A DNA stretch of 64,000 nucleotides, from positions 124,001-188,000 of the forward strand of contig JAACJK010000109.1 of NCBI GenBank assembly GCA_013368325.1, given 5' to 3'. Shown here piece by piece: positions 1 to 11,564 of the stretch (the stretch's first letter is position 1; every line of letters starts with the position of its first letter). The DNA comes from Ephemerocybe angulata (Eukaryota > Basidiomycota > Agaricomycetes > Agaricales > Psathyrellaceae). The position numbers were made by a program, and so were the translations under genes. A model generated the notes under the pieces. That model worked only from the letters and a program-made list of their open reading frames with translations. It had not been told where the DNA came from and ran no database searches.

Positions 1-343
1 CCTGCACGACGTCAGCCGAGCCGTCCGATCTCAGCGAACTCACCCACATTCCGCTGTCCTTGCGCATCACGTCCTCAATCGCGTCCAAGCTCGCGTTCGC
101 GATCATCTGAATGACATGGCGGTCCTGGCCACCCCCCACCCGCGTCGGCCCGCTCGTTGACTGCTGCGTGGCACTCGATGCCCCCGAGAGCGCGGTCAGT
201 GTCCCTGCGAACGCTGATGTCGACCATGTCGGCAGATTGGCGGCGAGGGGCGAGGCTACGGCTGGTGCAGGCTTCGTCGACTGATGGGTCAGGCTGTACA
301 GCGGGGTATCCGACGGAGAGAGCAGGAATAGATGGTGGGACAT
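1..343 (-). CDS. TRS20: TRAPP complex subunit 2 (sedlin family), 5' part only
   Basis: Core subunit of the TRAPP tethering complexes, which act on vesicles in ER-Golgi traffic. The first exon runs from the ATG at 343 down to about 44 (100 codons) and ends at a GTGAGT donor. A candidate CAG acceptor lies at 4-2, so the rest lies outside the window. The opening residues MSHHLFLLSPSDTPLY match the sedlin first strand. Residues around 80-98 (RHVIQMIANASLDAIEDVM) match the conserved sedlin helix HLNQFIAHAALD. A Ser/Thr-rich insert of about 40 residues between them is longer than in animal sedlin. The gene is divergent from the rhomboid gene, with about 100 bp between the two ATGs. The family call is good; the exact second exon is not visible. 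Confidence 0.75.
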   Translation of the reverse strand, partial: MSHHLFLLSPSDTPLYSLTHQSTKPAPAVASPLAANLPTWSTSAFAGTLTALSGASSATQQSTSGPTRVGGGQDRHVIQMIANASLDAIEDVMRKDSGMWVSSLRSDGSADVVQ

Positions 344-446
344 GTTGCTAGTCGTATGTACGAGCGTCGAGAGAGCGTGTCATTATCGCCGCCGACGCGC
401 CCAATCGCTAAATAGAACCAAATACATCACCTTGCTCTCGACCACC

Positions 447-1631
447 ATGGCCTCCGTTTTCCTCAATATCGGGCTTAGGCGCTCGCTGGCTGGCCTGAGG
501 CAGAGCCCCGTTGTGCGCTGTAGCCATGCGCGAACGCTTATGACCCAGCGACTGTCCTTCCGCCTGCCCGAGTCGCGTGTCCTGAACCTGTTCAAACAGC
601 GCGGCGGCATTAAGTTCCCCGCTCCCCAACCGACTCCTCGTACCTTCTTCACCTCTCCCAAACAGTCGGTTCGATACCCTGCACAACCGCAACGACCGCA
701 ACGATCACAGCCGTTTCTTGGGTTCCTGAATAACCTCAACCACAATGCTATTATCTATGGAATCATTGGCCTCAATGTCGGGGTGTTCGGCATGTGGTAC
801 CTTACCCAGTCTAAATACGTACGTGCAGTTCTCGCCCAAGTAAACCCAGATTGATAACCTCCACCAGAAACTCGAAGGCGATGCGCGTCCTCTCATCTGG
901 ATGTACCAGAACTTCACGAACAGCTGGGGAAACCTGCGAGCAGGCCGAGTGTCCGTCGCCTCCTCCATCTACCAGTTCCCTCGCATCTAACAAAATACAC
1001 GCGCAGATGGACAGCCATAACCTCCTGCTTCTCCCACAAGGATTTCTCGCACATCCTCTTCAACGGCTTCACTTTCTACTTCATGGCCCCCGTCGTCCTC
1101 CAAATTCTCGGAGGCCGGCGCTTTATATTCCTCTACATGGGAGGTGCGCCCTTCCCCGCGTTTCCCCTCTCCAACCTATATCCTGACATCCAAAAACTCG
1201 CTCAGCTGGCCTCGTATCAGCTGCCACAAGCCTCCTCTATGGCCGCTACATTGACCGCAAAGACGTACCCTCGCACGGCGCAAGCGGTATGCCCTTTAAA
1301 CTCCCTCGTCCTGGATCTCTTCCCTTACCCAACACGCAGGCGCCATTATGGGCACAATGTCCTTCCTCGCCTGTGTTGCCCCTACGATGACCTTCCAGCT
1401 CTACGGCATCATCCCCGTCCCCGCCTGGCTCGTCGTCACCGCCCTATTCGGATACGATGCGTACTCGACTTATACAGATAACGTAGGCGCCGTCCTCCTT
1501 CCTTCACACACCCGCCTCTGACGTTCTATGATCTTCCGCAGCGCGGGACGACTGATACAGTGGGCCACATCGGCGGTGTACTTGCAGGCGTCGCATACTG
1601 GGTCATCCTTCGACGAGCGCCTCGGTACTGA
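447..1631 (+). CDS. PCP1: Mitochondrial rhomboid protease (Pcp1/PARL type)
   Basis: Intramembrane serine protease of the inner mitochondrial membrane. The chosen start (ACCATGG at 447) opens an Arg-rich, acid-poor presequence. Joined exons give the family motifs in order: HKDFSHILFNGFTFYF (oxyanion Asn helix), the catalytic serine in GASGAIMG (about 1280-1350, split by an intron after GASG), and the catalytic histidine in GHIGGVLAG near the C-terminus. At least four short introns are needed (for example 819-867). An in-frame ATG lies upstream at 342, but it overlaps the sedlin start and would spoil the presequence. Known family substrates are a dynamin-like GTPase and cytochrome c peroxidase in yeast; the substrate here is not known. 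Confidence 0.87.
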
Positions 1632-2013
1632 CCTGCCAGAATACTAGCTATATTCATTCATCTATACCACCACTCTGCATTGCCCAAGACACTGATTCGC
1701 AACTAAAGAACCCAATCGCATCTCATTATCAACTACCAAGTAGAAGAATTAACATAAACATGCGGGTCGCTTTACTGAGAGCATAAACATACAGACAAGA
1801 CGACAATCCTTCTAAACTCGAGAAGGACAACAGACAGTCTAGTAGGGAAAGACGTCAAACCGAGAATTACAGACACAAAACAAGTAAAGCATAGTAGCAA
1901 AGAAGCCTCAACAGGACGAAAGCATGGTAGGTGAGTGACACACAGCAAGGGAATAAGAGGAAATGTGGCAATCAAGGAAACAGATCCAACGAGAAGCGCG
2001 TAGCAGACATTGC
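1632..2013. other. Convergent 3' region, no gene seen
   Basis: A stretch of 382 bp lies between the rhomboid stop and the CLASP stop. It is A-rich, as expected for two 3' untranslated regions meeting. The short open frames in it lack splice logic or family similarity. Confidence 0.6.
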
Positions 2014-5000
2014 CTACACCCTTGGCGCAACCCTCAGCGGCGTACTTGTCCTCGTATCCAGCCTCCTGATCTCCTTCTGGAACTTCGCAATCCCCCCAAG
2101 TCCATCTCCACCCTCCTCCGTTCCACGCGCCCCATGCTTGTCAAACAAGTACGTCAGGAGGTTCTTCTTGTCATCCGCCAGCCCGTCAAGCAGGGCAAAC
2201 AGCTGCGTCTCATCCTTCAGCACGAGCTGTGCCGATATGATAGCTGCGGCAGCAGATTCTCGGACAACCAGAGACGACCGGTCATTCAGCGCCTTGAAAC
2301 ACCAGTCAGCTCGATATAATCACGGCTTAGAGAGAAAGAATCGGCTCACAGCAATCAAAGTACCCTTCAGCCTAGGAAGTTCCTCCTCTGCAATCTCAGC
2401 AGGGAGCCTCAGCGTGAACTTGCCGAGCGCGATCAACCCAAAGGCAACCGTCGCGGCCTTGACCTCGGCCTCGTCTGCCGCATTCGGCTCCGCTTGGAAG
2501 GCCTTCAGACACCCATGGAAGGTGGTCAGTCCGTAAACAGGGTCGATCTTGCTCGTCAGGGCGTCCCGAATCGTGCTCGTCGCTTCCAGTACGTTCACTT
2601 TGTTGCAGTATCGAACTCGGAGAAGCATGGAGAACAAGTCCGCCTCGCGCCCTTCCAAATAAGCGCCTTGGTTTTCCAACATTTCCCAGACGATGATGAG
2701 CGCATACTCCAACTCATCCTCTGGCTGTGAAGACAATCAATGACACGAACATAGACATGCAACAGCGAAACTTACCCTCGTTGGCTCAACGAACGCCATA
2801 AGCGCGGAAAACACCTTTCCAAAGACCCTATCCGTATCCCACAGAGCGGATCGTGCACCCAGAGAGGAAGTACCTGCCGAGGCGTCCACCACGAACGGAG
2901 ACAGGCTTTCAGGTCCTCCTCCGGGACTAGCAGGCGGCGAGTTCTCGACAGGATTCTCAGAGCATATCACCGCGACTTTCTGCAAGCCTTCTTTCGTGAT
3001 CTGCCCATTTTCCAAAGCCAAGATAAGTGCCTTGAGCTCCTCAAGACATTCAGGACCTTTACTCGGTCCAAGGGTAGAAGCCTTGGCAAACACTGCAGGG
3101 GAGAAACATTAGGTCCCTCAAAATGACAAGATATAGGAGAGAAGTACTCACATGCGGTTCTCTTTAACCACCACCCAGTCTCATGCCTTTGTGCCTGCAA
3201 CACATCCAACAACGAGCTCGTCTTCTTCGCGACCGGACTATCCCTAAACATCGCGGCCTGCTTCATGATCGCACTCGCCCTCGCATTCGCCGCGCTCGGC
3301 TTGGGCGTCACAGGCGGTGGCCTCATGCTCAACGGGATGGGCGCGGGCTTCGTCTTTGCCTTAGCGCGGACCGTTCCGTTTCCAGCCATGCTCAGCCCAA
3401 GGCCCACACCACCATTCCCATTAGCATGGGACGCCCCCAGCGACTGCCCTCCAAGGCTTACGGGAATGATGGGCTCCTGCAGGTCATTCTCATCAACAAG
3501 TTCCAGCAGCCGCTCAGCTGCACTCTCTGCCTGCTCAGCCCGCGCCCTCAGGGCATCCTCCACAACTTCCGGCTGTCCAAGCCCGCCAGAGTTCATCCCC
3601 ACATCCGACATCGATCCAGACGAAAGCGCGTTTGACACAGACGCCGTTGGTTTCGAGGCGACGGACCTCGGCGAGAGCTGCGGGAATTTGTCATAAGCCG
3701 CAGAGAACGACATCAGGTTCATGGAGTGATCGTCCTCCGAGTCAGTGTCACCCTCTGGGATTGGGACGGTTTGAGCCATGAGCAGTGATTCGTCCTCGAC
3801 GCTCGCCATTGGCAGCATAAGCGACTGCCGGGTGTTACCAGCAGCGGGAGGGGCCCGGAGGGTCGAGGGAGGGCGCCGGTGAGGAGATTGCTGACCTGTG
3901 GAAGAGGGAGGGGAGGCAGGGAGTGCAGTCTGCATTGCTTTGCGAAGGGTGTTCATGTTGTTCTGCGGCGAAGTTGCCAATGGAGACGATGTCCGTCTGC
4001 GTGTAGCGTAATGTGGATCCGACAAAGAAGGGGATCGTGCACGCTTGTTGGTCACGGGCACTGCACCAGAGCTCACAGAGCGCAGTGTCTGAGAGGCAGG
4101 TGTCCTTGAGGGTGGGGAGCCAGGAGATGAAGAGGTTCTGAGAGGCGAGGAGGGGCGGGGGAAGGTGGGTTTAGGCGATGTGCGCTGTACGGGGGAGACT
4201 GCTCGCCTATTAACAGGGGTTTGAGTTTGGGCAGCGGCGGTAGCTTGGTGCCGAAGCGAAGGTGGTGCATTCGCGATTGCCTTTGCCTTTGCACGGCTAG
4301 CAGCAATAGCAGCGGCGATACTTGACTTCTTGGGAACCTTTGGTGTGGCCGTAGCCACCCCTCCGATAAGTTCAGGATTGGGGCAAGCTTTTTCGAGTTG
4401 CTTGCGAGCTGTCGCATCGAGTGACTCGAGAATAGTGGTTGCAGAGTCGTGCCAGAATGTATCAAATGTCCAGAACATGGCTCTGCTTGATTCTTTAACT
4501 GCAGGGTTTGGGTCTGCCAGAGCCTTCTTGATAGATTTCTCGAGGATCTCCAGTCCTCCTGACCCCTCGATGGCGTTCCTTGACCGAGCGCCGTGGAGTT
4601 CAAGGTAAGCCTTAAAGTGCCCGACGACAAATGCACGGGCTTGTACGGTCTTCTCCTGTAAAGTCGTCCACAGTAGAGGGAGAACCACTCTCGAGGGGGC
4701 AGAGGTATGGGTCATGATGTCGACAACACATACTTGCGATTGTTGGGCAGTAATCTTTTTGGTGAAAGCCGCCATTTTCAAGAGATTGGTGAGCAGAAGG
4801 TCGCAATACGGGTCCAGACCAGTTCCGAGGGCCTTTGTCATCTCGGAGTACAGGTAGCATGTATTCATGGCGACTGTTGTCCGTAGACTGGCGAGCTAGG
4901 TCCAAATGAGCACAGGACATGAGAAGAGGCAGAGTGGACCTACCGTCTTCAGAGACCATTGAACAAAGCCTTCTTTGAGGCATGCCTGGAAAGTTTCTGC

Positions 5001-6510
5001 ATAACGAGTATGAACATCGCCCTTTATCATTCCTCGAACGCGTTGAACAGCTGCGTCGCGTGCTGCCCAGTTATGTTCAGACTCTTTACCCTGCTAGATG
5101 TTAAAAGTAGTTGCAATCCAAAAACTGTTGTGCTCACTTCGAACGGCTTGGCCATTGCGGCAAACTCGCTCTCAAGGTCCCTGCTAGACGCAATCTGATG
5201 TAGCACGCGTGGTCAATCAATGAAGAGGCCATCGCGTAGACACAACGTACATATGCTGGTTGGACATCTGGAGAATCAGATGTAGATGGCGTTTGAGGTT
5301 GTGGGGGAGGTGGAGGCGGGGAGGCGGCACCCCCTCGACTCTCGGGACGAGAAAAGGTCTCCCTAACATTTGCTTGGGTCGTCGATCGAGATAAAGTGCT
5401 CCCTTGGCTTCCAACCCTAGGGCGCTTCCCCGCTAACATCATACTAGGCGGAAGGTATTCCTTGGCTCTGGAAGGTCCGGCGTCGCCATTTTCAGAACCG
5501 TCGCGACTGTGAGGTGTGCTGTTAGAGGCTTGTCCGGATAGGAGCTTGGAAAGAACGCCGTCAACTATTGTCTTCCGAACGTTCTTCTTCGTCATCTCTT
5601 TCTTCAAATCAGCTCGAGCAGCATCTGTTACGTGCGGGCCGGAGAATAGGTCGACCACTGACGTCCTGGCACAGTCGCGAACGTGTGCATCGGTGTCTTC
5701 CAAGCAATCGACCAGTAGTGAAAGGAAGGGTCGAATGGGGAATTGAGGGTGTGTCCGCCTGAGATTCACCAGTGCGATGATAGACTGCAAGTCATCAGCA
5801 TGCGTCGAAGCAGCTGGAAGCGATAACATATCCATACCTGTTCTCTGACCTTCCACACCTTGCTCGCCAGACCGTTTTCCTTCATAACGCGTTCGAACGC
5901 CATAATAGGTGTCTCTGCCCCCTTCCCCGACTTGGATGAGAACGCACTAGTTGCTCCAGCGCGGAAGGCATACCCTCCGAGCAAAACCAAGGCCTCCCTG
6001 GCCTTAGATTGAGCCCGCTCTTTATCACCAAGTCTATCGACTATTCCGCCTGAAGTAAGGAACGCGCCGAAGGCCTGTCGCAGTGTTGGAACATCAATAG
6101 CACCGGAAGTTGAAGAGGCTAATGGGCCATTGGATTGTGAAGGGTTGACGCTTCGGGTGAGGATCAGTGGCAGCAGGGGTGGGAGAGCATGGAGAGTGGC
6201 ATTCGTCAAGTGTTGGTTGGAGGTACGAAGGGCTGCCTTGAAGAGGCTCAGAACTGCATCGACGTCCGGGATCTGAATTTCGATATAACGGTGAGTTCGC
6301 TGCTCAGCACGCAGGAGAAGGGCCGCACTTCCGCTCCATTTTCAAATTCAATCTGAAGCTTTGCCAAAGCATCCACCTTCACGTCGACGTCTAGTAAAGG
6401 GAGGTTAAAGACGGGTAAGTCTACGCCAACGTGACTATCGAAGTGGAGGACTTGCCATTGCTCTTGCATTGGTTCACGAGTTTCTCAATGCGCGATTCTT
6501 CAGAGTCCAT
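2014..6510 (-). CDS. STU1: CLASP/Stu1-type microtubule plus-end protein
   Basis: Microtubule-associated protein that stabilises spindle and interphase microtubules through TOG (HEAT-repeat) domains. The N-terminal exons carry TOG-like repeats, for example DTDAHVRDCARTSVVDLF. The exon ending near 4868 holds the CLASP_N domain, with SRVVLPLLWTTLQEKTVQAR and SRNAIEGSGGLEILEKSI. A long Ser/Pro/Arg-rich disordered linker follows (about 3300-4330), as in other CLASPs. The C-terminal exons (2014-2736) return to helical HEAT-like sequence (YALIIVWEMLENQGAYL). The start ATG at 6510 gives MDSEESRIEKLVNQ. Many introns of about 50 nt interrupt the first half. The encoded protein should be well over 1,100 residues, normal for the family. 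It is one of the two longest genes in the window. Confidence 0.85.
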
Positions 6511-6785
6511 GTGGGCAAATGGTATACAGCACAGAGGCTGTTGGGGGAAAGAGAGTCCACGTCGACCGAGGAACGAGCGAGTCTAAAGAAAAGGGTCCTA
6601 AATGAACGAAGTCAACCCTGGCTCACGAATTGACGCGCCGCGCCAAGCAACGTCAGCGTCGTCAGGCCTGGTAACCGTCGATTGTCTATATCCGGTGATG
6701 CCCCCGAAAACATTACTGAACGATGTTACTTATATTCAACTACAGGTATTCGAGATTAGATCTATGTACAGTGTAGCAAATGGTA

Positions 6786-7367
6786 CTACTTGGCATCCGA
6801 GTGCCCAAGGGATTTTCCTGGCTGGATATGGTCACGGATTCTCTGTTTCTGCTCGGAAGGTTAACCTGTCAATGGGCAGCAGTTCGCGATAGCTGATGCA
6901 CATACAAGGACCTTCAACTCCGGAAACCCTCCCTCAGTCTTACGATCCCAGACAAGGATAGGCTCCTCAACTGCTGGAAGAGACAGCCAGACACGGAATC
7001 TACCTGCTGTATCCTCCGTATTCTGGGGCAGCAGGCTGACGCATCCCACAGCCGGGGGAGGGAAGGTCAACAGTAGTTCAGTCTGAACCCATGTTGCCCG
7101 ATGAAGCCTGAAGAAGGGTTCGTATCGTCAAGATACAGTCCCTCTGACTGGAACTGTGACTTGACTCACCAACGGCACTACGACGCATCAGGTCATTTCT
7201 CGTTGACTGTGGAGATTATAACAATGTCAACGTACTCGATCGCAAAATTCGATGGTCACTGTTGTCGAGGACAACGGTTTAGGGAACACAAACGTCGCGG
7301 GATCCAAAGGGTTGTGCACTGCGGCGGATGCAGGTGCATTTTCTGGGGCGTCTATTGGGCAGGACAT
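6786..7367 (-). CDS. Selenoprotein-W-like Rdx family protein (Cys form) with an 8-nt micro-exon
   Basis: Small thioredoxin-fold redox protein of the SelW/SelT/Rdx family. Four exons join in frame: 7367-7236, 7177-7170 (8 nt), 7107-6906 and 6848-6786, 405 nt in all, giving 134 residues. The active-site CxxC is FCDRCRW; its first Cys is in exon 1 and its second Cys sits in the 8-nt exon. Downstream come LHRATWVQTELLLTFP, GRFRVWL and DRKTEGGFPELK, all typical of fungal Rdx proteins, and the end GKSLGHSDAK. The genuine ATG is at 7367; the reading frame continues upstream without another ATG. Fungal members use Cys in place of selenocysteine. Function beyond redox is unknown in fungi. Confidence 0.88.
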
Positions 7368-7507
7368 GATGGCGGTGGAGGAGAGCGAGGAGCGTGATCC
7401 ATCATCCAACGCGATTCAATTAGTTGTTTACGCGTTATTTGGCTCTACATTCGCTAACTTGCCCCGTTCCTTCTTGTCCAACTCTCTTTCTTTTCACCCA
7501 TTACACG

Positions 7508-9294
7508 ATGACCATTCCCACAGACGTCCCTATGAAGCACGGGGAGCCCGAGGAGCCATTGGCAAGCACAGCGCGATGGACAGTCCATGGCAAGTCTCAG
7601 CGCTCTCAGATGCTTTCAAGGATCAATTGACAAGGCGCATATAGTCGAGGTTCGACTCCAGGAGCGCACAGCAGAGAGATTTGAAACGATACGGAAGCAT
7701 GTGCAGGCGTACATTTCTACTCTAGATAGAATCGCTCTTCCTTCCAAGGTTCAAGGCTGGCAAGATGTACCCGACTTGGCGTCGTCTGTAGACCAGATCC
7801 TGATCTGCGAGTCAAGATGCCCCCTGAACGTACTCAATGTCTCAGACGCGTTGCTGCAAGTCCACGTTTATCAGCCAACGGACAGTGACTCCTTCGAGGA
7901 GTACTCCAATGGCGGCGGCTCCGGCGATGGCACAGACGACACCATGGCTGCGACGGTTTGCGAACTTCCGAACAAGAACTGGGAAGGCCTTTGGGACTCT
8001 CTGATCTATGGCGACGACGTAAAGATGAAGCTGCTCGATTATATTCAGGCCACTTTTACGCTCAGTGACGCGGGTATCGACTGTACGTTGGTCATTTACT
8101 TCGGTTGGGACCGATGCTCATCTCTTCCTCAAGCGAATTTGATTGCATGGAATCGCGTTGTTCTCTTGCATGGACCACCAGGAACCGGTAAAACATCACT
8201 GTGCCGTGCATTGGCTCAGAAACTTTCCATTCGCCTGTCACATCGGTGCGCATATAGTCTATGCAGAGCAAGCCAACCATTAATTCCTATCTTTCTAGAT
8301 ATTCCCATGCTCGACTTCTGGAAATTAACTCGCATTCCCTCTTCTCTAAATGGTTCTCAGAGTCTGGAAAGCTGGTTCAGCGCCTGTTCAATAGCATAAA
8401 CGAACTGATTGAAGAAGAGGATGCCTTTGTGGTCGTTCTGATAGGTGACAATTTGCAATGGTCGGGTTTTTGTTAGCCAGTACTAATGGCCACGAACAGA
8501 TGAGGTCGAGTCTCTGACCGCTGCACGGAATGGGGCTGCTGCAGGCACCGAGCCCTCTGACGGGTTGCGTGTCGTCAATGCGCTTCTTACTCAACTCGAC
8601 AAACTACGGCACAAGAAGAATGTTTTGGTCATGTCGACCAGCAATCTTATAAAGGCGATCGGTATGACTAGCAACCCGTCGTGTCTCTTCCTCTTTATTA
8701 ACAATCTACCCTTAGATTGTGCCTTCATAGACCGCGCAGACATAGTGCAATATATTGATCTCCCAGGGCGCGAGGCAATCTATGATATCCTCCGAACCTG
8801 CCTTTGCGAGGTGATGCTCAAAGGCGTCATTCCCACTCTCGTATGTTACAGACATCCATACTGTTTTACGGGACTAACGGAAACCCAGCCTATTCCAGCT
8901 ACGAAACAAGTTCAGATGTACGAACTTTCACACAAATCCGACGTCATCTACCATGTCTCCCCCGACAGCAGGGAGCGATCCAAGAACGTCGGGCTGAGGC
9001 TGCTGAACCTCGCTGAGAAGTGCACTGTATGTCTTTTGCTACACGCCCCATTTCGACGATGTAACACCTATTTTGTTAATGCAGGCGCAAGGCATGTCCG
9101 GTCGGTCACTCCGGCGCCTACCCGTCTTGGCGCTCGCGCGATTTATTGGACTTGGCCTGTCCACGGCTCCTTCTTCGAAGGGAGACACACCCGATGCTGG
9201 GAACTCTGGAGCGCCTCAAGTCGAGGGATGGCTAGCAGGAATGGAGAGGGTCGTTCAGGAGATGGCAGAGGACCTGGCAAAGCAAGCTCCGTGA
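7508..9294 (+). CDS. PCH2: Pch2/TRIP13-type AAA+ ATPase
   Basis: Hexameric AAA+ remodeller of HORMA-domain proteins, acting in the meiotic checkpoint and, in animals, the spindle checkpoint. The N-terminal domain has the TRIP13-like WTVHVEVRLQ. Walker A is [14 protein letters not shown] (about 8160-8205). Walker B with the following Glu is VVVLIDEVES, assembled across an intron near 8440-8505. Sensor and arginine-finger regions follow ([19 protein letters not shown]). The conserved start of the AAA domain, [10 protein letters not shown], is formed at an intron. The first intron (7590-7644) appears to use a GC donor (GCAAGT...TAG), because only that join gives the family sequence. The C-terminal exon ends with a helical lid. 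Confidence 0.9.
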
Positions 9295-9548
9295 TTGTCA
9301 TACCTGGCAGTCAAATACCAGTGCATTTATATCTTGCTTTCCTCGTCTCGCGTGGACCCATGGAGATTGGCTGCTATGTTTTTGTGCACTTCCAACGCGT
9401 TCAACTAATACACAGCCGGCTCTCGAGCCCAGAGAAATAGTAAAAAAGGCCGGTTCAGGCCCCCCTGAATAAGTAGTGAGGTCTAGATACACAAATCTAA
9501 GTCGACTGGATAGGCGAGGGCAACAAGTGGAGCCGAACCTATGGAAGT

Positions 9549-11564
9549 TTAAGAACGTCCTCGCATATGTGGGGGTAACTCGCGCGCTGTCGAGTCGGAA
9601 GTAGTTTCAGAACTAAGGGAGGGAGATTGGATTTCCTGCCTCGGCGACGATTCCACCGTTTGCTCCTGCCTCTCCGAAGGTGTTGACTCCGCCGGGCGGC
9701 TTTCTTCCTGCTCCGCCGCATCCCTAAAGTTCACGATTTCCGCCCATTTCGTCTTCGTCACCACTCTTCGCTGACCCACATGGCCCAAATAGATATTCTG
9801 CTTCGCCCAGACACGCCTTCCTAAGCGCTCCTTTATCCGCTCTGCTGTCCGACTCAGGAGGAAGTCCACACGCTCGCTAACCTGCACGAGCTCTTCCACA
9901 TCTCGCTGGAGGAGGCTGATGTGCAGTTCGGGATTGAAAGGTTTTGGCGCGCTGGGGGAAGGATGGCGGGTAGAGTCAAAGTCGAGATCAAAGATGGGGT
10001 CAGGCGACTGCTGTGTGGGCGAGGCGTCGCTGGGGGAGGATGCGGGTACTGCAGATGAAGGTGATGTTGTAGGGGCAGGAGATGCAGGTGGGACAGAGGC
10101 CGGATGCGTTCGACCAGCTAGCATTTCGTGATGCGCATGTCTTCGAATATGATGATCCAGTTCGGACTCCTTTAGCCTAATTACTTCGGGAAGCTTCCTC
10201 CTCAGCCAGCTCAAGAGCTTGTATTTCTTGTCGGAATCTCCGAACCACACGACAGGGATGATCATGTGGCGGTTTAGCATGAAAGTGGGCTGTTGAAGTT
10301 CTGCATTGGGTATGTTGAATGTCGCATGTCGTAAACGATGGGACACTTGGCGGTTGAGCCAGAAGGCTTCGTTGAGATAATGTCTGGCCAGCGTGCCGTT
10401 CCGGGCTTGTGCAGCATGGCGGATCAGAAGGGAGTACGTCGTTGAGTTAGGTTGAGCAGTGGGTGGGGTGAATGATGGCCGTGGACCGTTAAGGACGGCT
10501 CCCACATCTTCTTCGTCCTCCTCAAATGACGAGAAGAAATGTGCTTCAGCATGGGGAAGCGGTTGGGTTAGAACCTCGAAAGCCTGTATCATCTTCGACA
10601 TGTTGCCAAGTCGGCCAAGGAAGTCGATGGTTGTATTCAAAGCGTGTGTGGTGAATGGCACTGGGAGATGCTGGGTAGTTGCTGAGGACTTTCTCTCCAA
10701 AAGTTCGAGGGGAATCCGGTCGGGATAGGCCAAGTCAATTCCGTATGCCCAACGCATGAATCCCTCGAACGCCTCGTAATCCATAGTCTCCTTTAATACT
10801 CGGAGCGTGAGGTCGATGTTGGCAGGGACAATGGGTACGTCGAGTTCCTTCATGTCCGCCAATACCTGGTCGCATACCTTGCGGGCGTCCCGGACCATGT
10901 CCAATCGAGCGGCCTTGTGGATATGTAGGGTAAACCGGTGGGCAATAGCTTGGAGAATCAAGCCAAAAGTCTTCGCTGTGGGTGTATGATTGACCCCTTT
11001 GAGCTCATTATAGACTTGCACAGACCCAATGTAGTTCCCAACTGCCGCGAACTGTTCCAGGACAAAGTGGTAGTCTTCGAGGGTCGGAGTACCACGAGAT
11101 ATCTGGATGTTCCGAATAATGGCTTGGAACCTGCCTTCGTGGAGATGGGGGATCCTCGACTTGGCTCCAGAAATCTTCCGACGCGCCGAGGCTATTCGGA
11201 TTTCTTGGGCGGGGGGTGTGCATCTCCGCAAGACTTCTTGGTGGATTTCAATAGGAAGCGTTTGGAAACCAGACGAGTTTAATAGGTCGGTATAACTGTT
11301 CCAGACGCGTGTGGGGCTCCCGTCAATATAGAGCGCGCGCTTGAGGTCGGCGTATCTCTTCTCGAAAAGCAGCTTGACTGCTGGACTGGGGGGTGGTGCT
11401 GACGTCGCTACGAACCGGGCCAGCGCGGGGACCGCGACAGGTGTATTCCGGGTTGCGTTGGCAGTGAGGCGCCGGACATTGTGGGGTTTCGGGAGGAGGG
11501 AAGACGCGGCCTTCGTTGTAGATACCGACTTGAGAACTGAGTGGGAGGAAGGCCGAACGGGCAT
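9549..11564 (-). CDS. Intronless mitochondrial PPR-type helical-repeat protein
   Basis: Uninterrupted 671-codon frame from the ATG at 11564; the frame extends further upstream only through a TTG. The first 55 residues are rich in Arg, Ser and Ala with no acidic residues until later, a good mitochondrial presequence. Residues of about 150-450 form paired helices with PPR-like spacing, such as YHFVLEQFAAVGNYIGSVQVYNEL followed by TPTAKTFGLILQAIA. The C-terminal third has a Pro/Ser-rich insert and a coiled-coil-like segment (about 9830-9930). Fungal PPR proteins of this layout stabilise or activate single mitochondrial mRNAs; which RNA is bound here cannot be read. The lack of introns is notable beside intron-rich neighbours. 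Confidence 0.65.
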   Translation of the reverse strand: MPVRPSSHSVLKSVSTTKAASSLLPKPHNVRRLTANATRNTPVAVPALARFVATSAPPPSPAVKLLFEKRYADLKRALYIDGSPTRVWNSYTDLLNSSGFQTLPIEIHQEVLRRCTPPAQEIRIASARRKISGAKSRIPHLHEGRFQAIIRNIQISRGTPTLEDYHFVLEQFAAVGNYIGSVQVYNELKGVNHTPTAKTFGLILQAIAHRFTLHIHKAARLDMVRDARKVCDQVLADMKELDVPIVPANIDLTLRVLKETMDYEAFEGFMRWAYGIDLAYPDRIPLELLERKSSATTQHLPVPFTTHALNTTIDFLGRLGNMSKMIQAFEVLTQPLPHAEAHFFSSFEEDEEDVGAVLNGPRPSFTPPTAQPNSTTYSLLIRHAAQARNGTLARHYLNEAFWLNRQVSHRLRHATFNIPNAELQQPTFMLNRHMIIPVVWFGDSDKKYKLLSWLRRKLPEVIRLKESELDHHIRRHAHHEMLAGRTHPASVPPASPAPTTSPSSAVPASSPSDASPTQQSPDPIFDLDFDSTRHPSPSAPKPFNPELHISLLQRDVEELVQVSERVDFLLSRTAERIKERLGRRVWAKQNIYLGHVGQRRVVTKTKWAEIVNFRDAAEQEESRPAESTPSERQEQTVESSPRQEIQSPSLSSETTSDSTARELPPHMRGRS

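Noticed and set aside
383..745. 120-codon minus-strand frame over the rhomboid gene
   Set aside because: Lies opposite a well-supported exon and has the Arg/Cys-rich look of an antisense frame.
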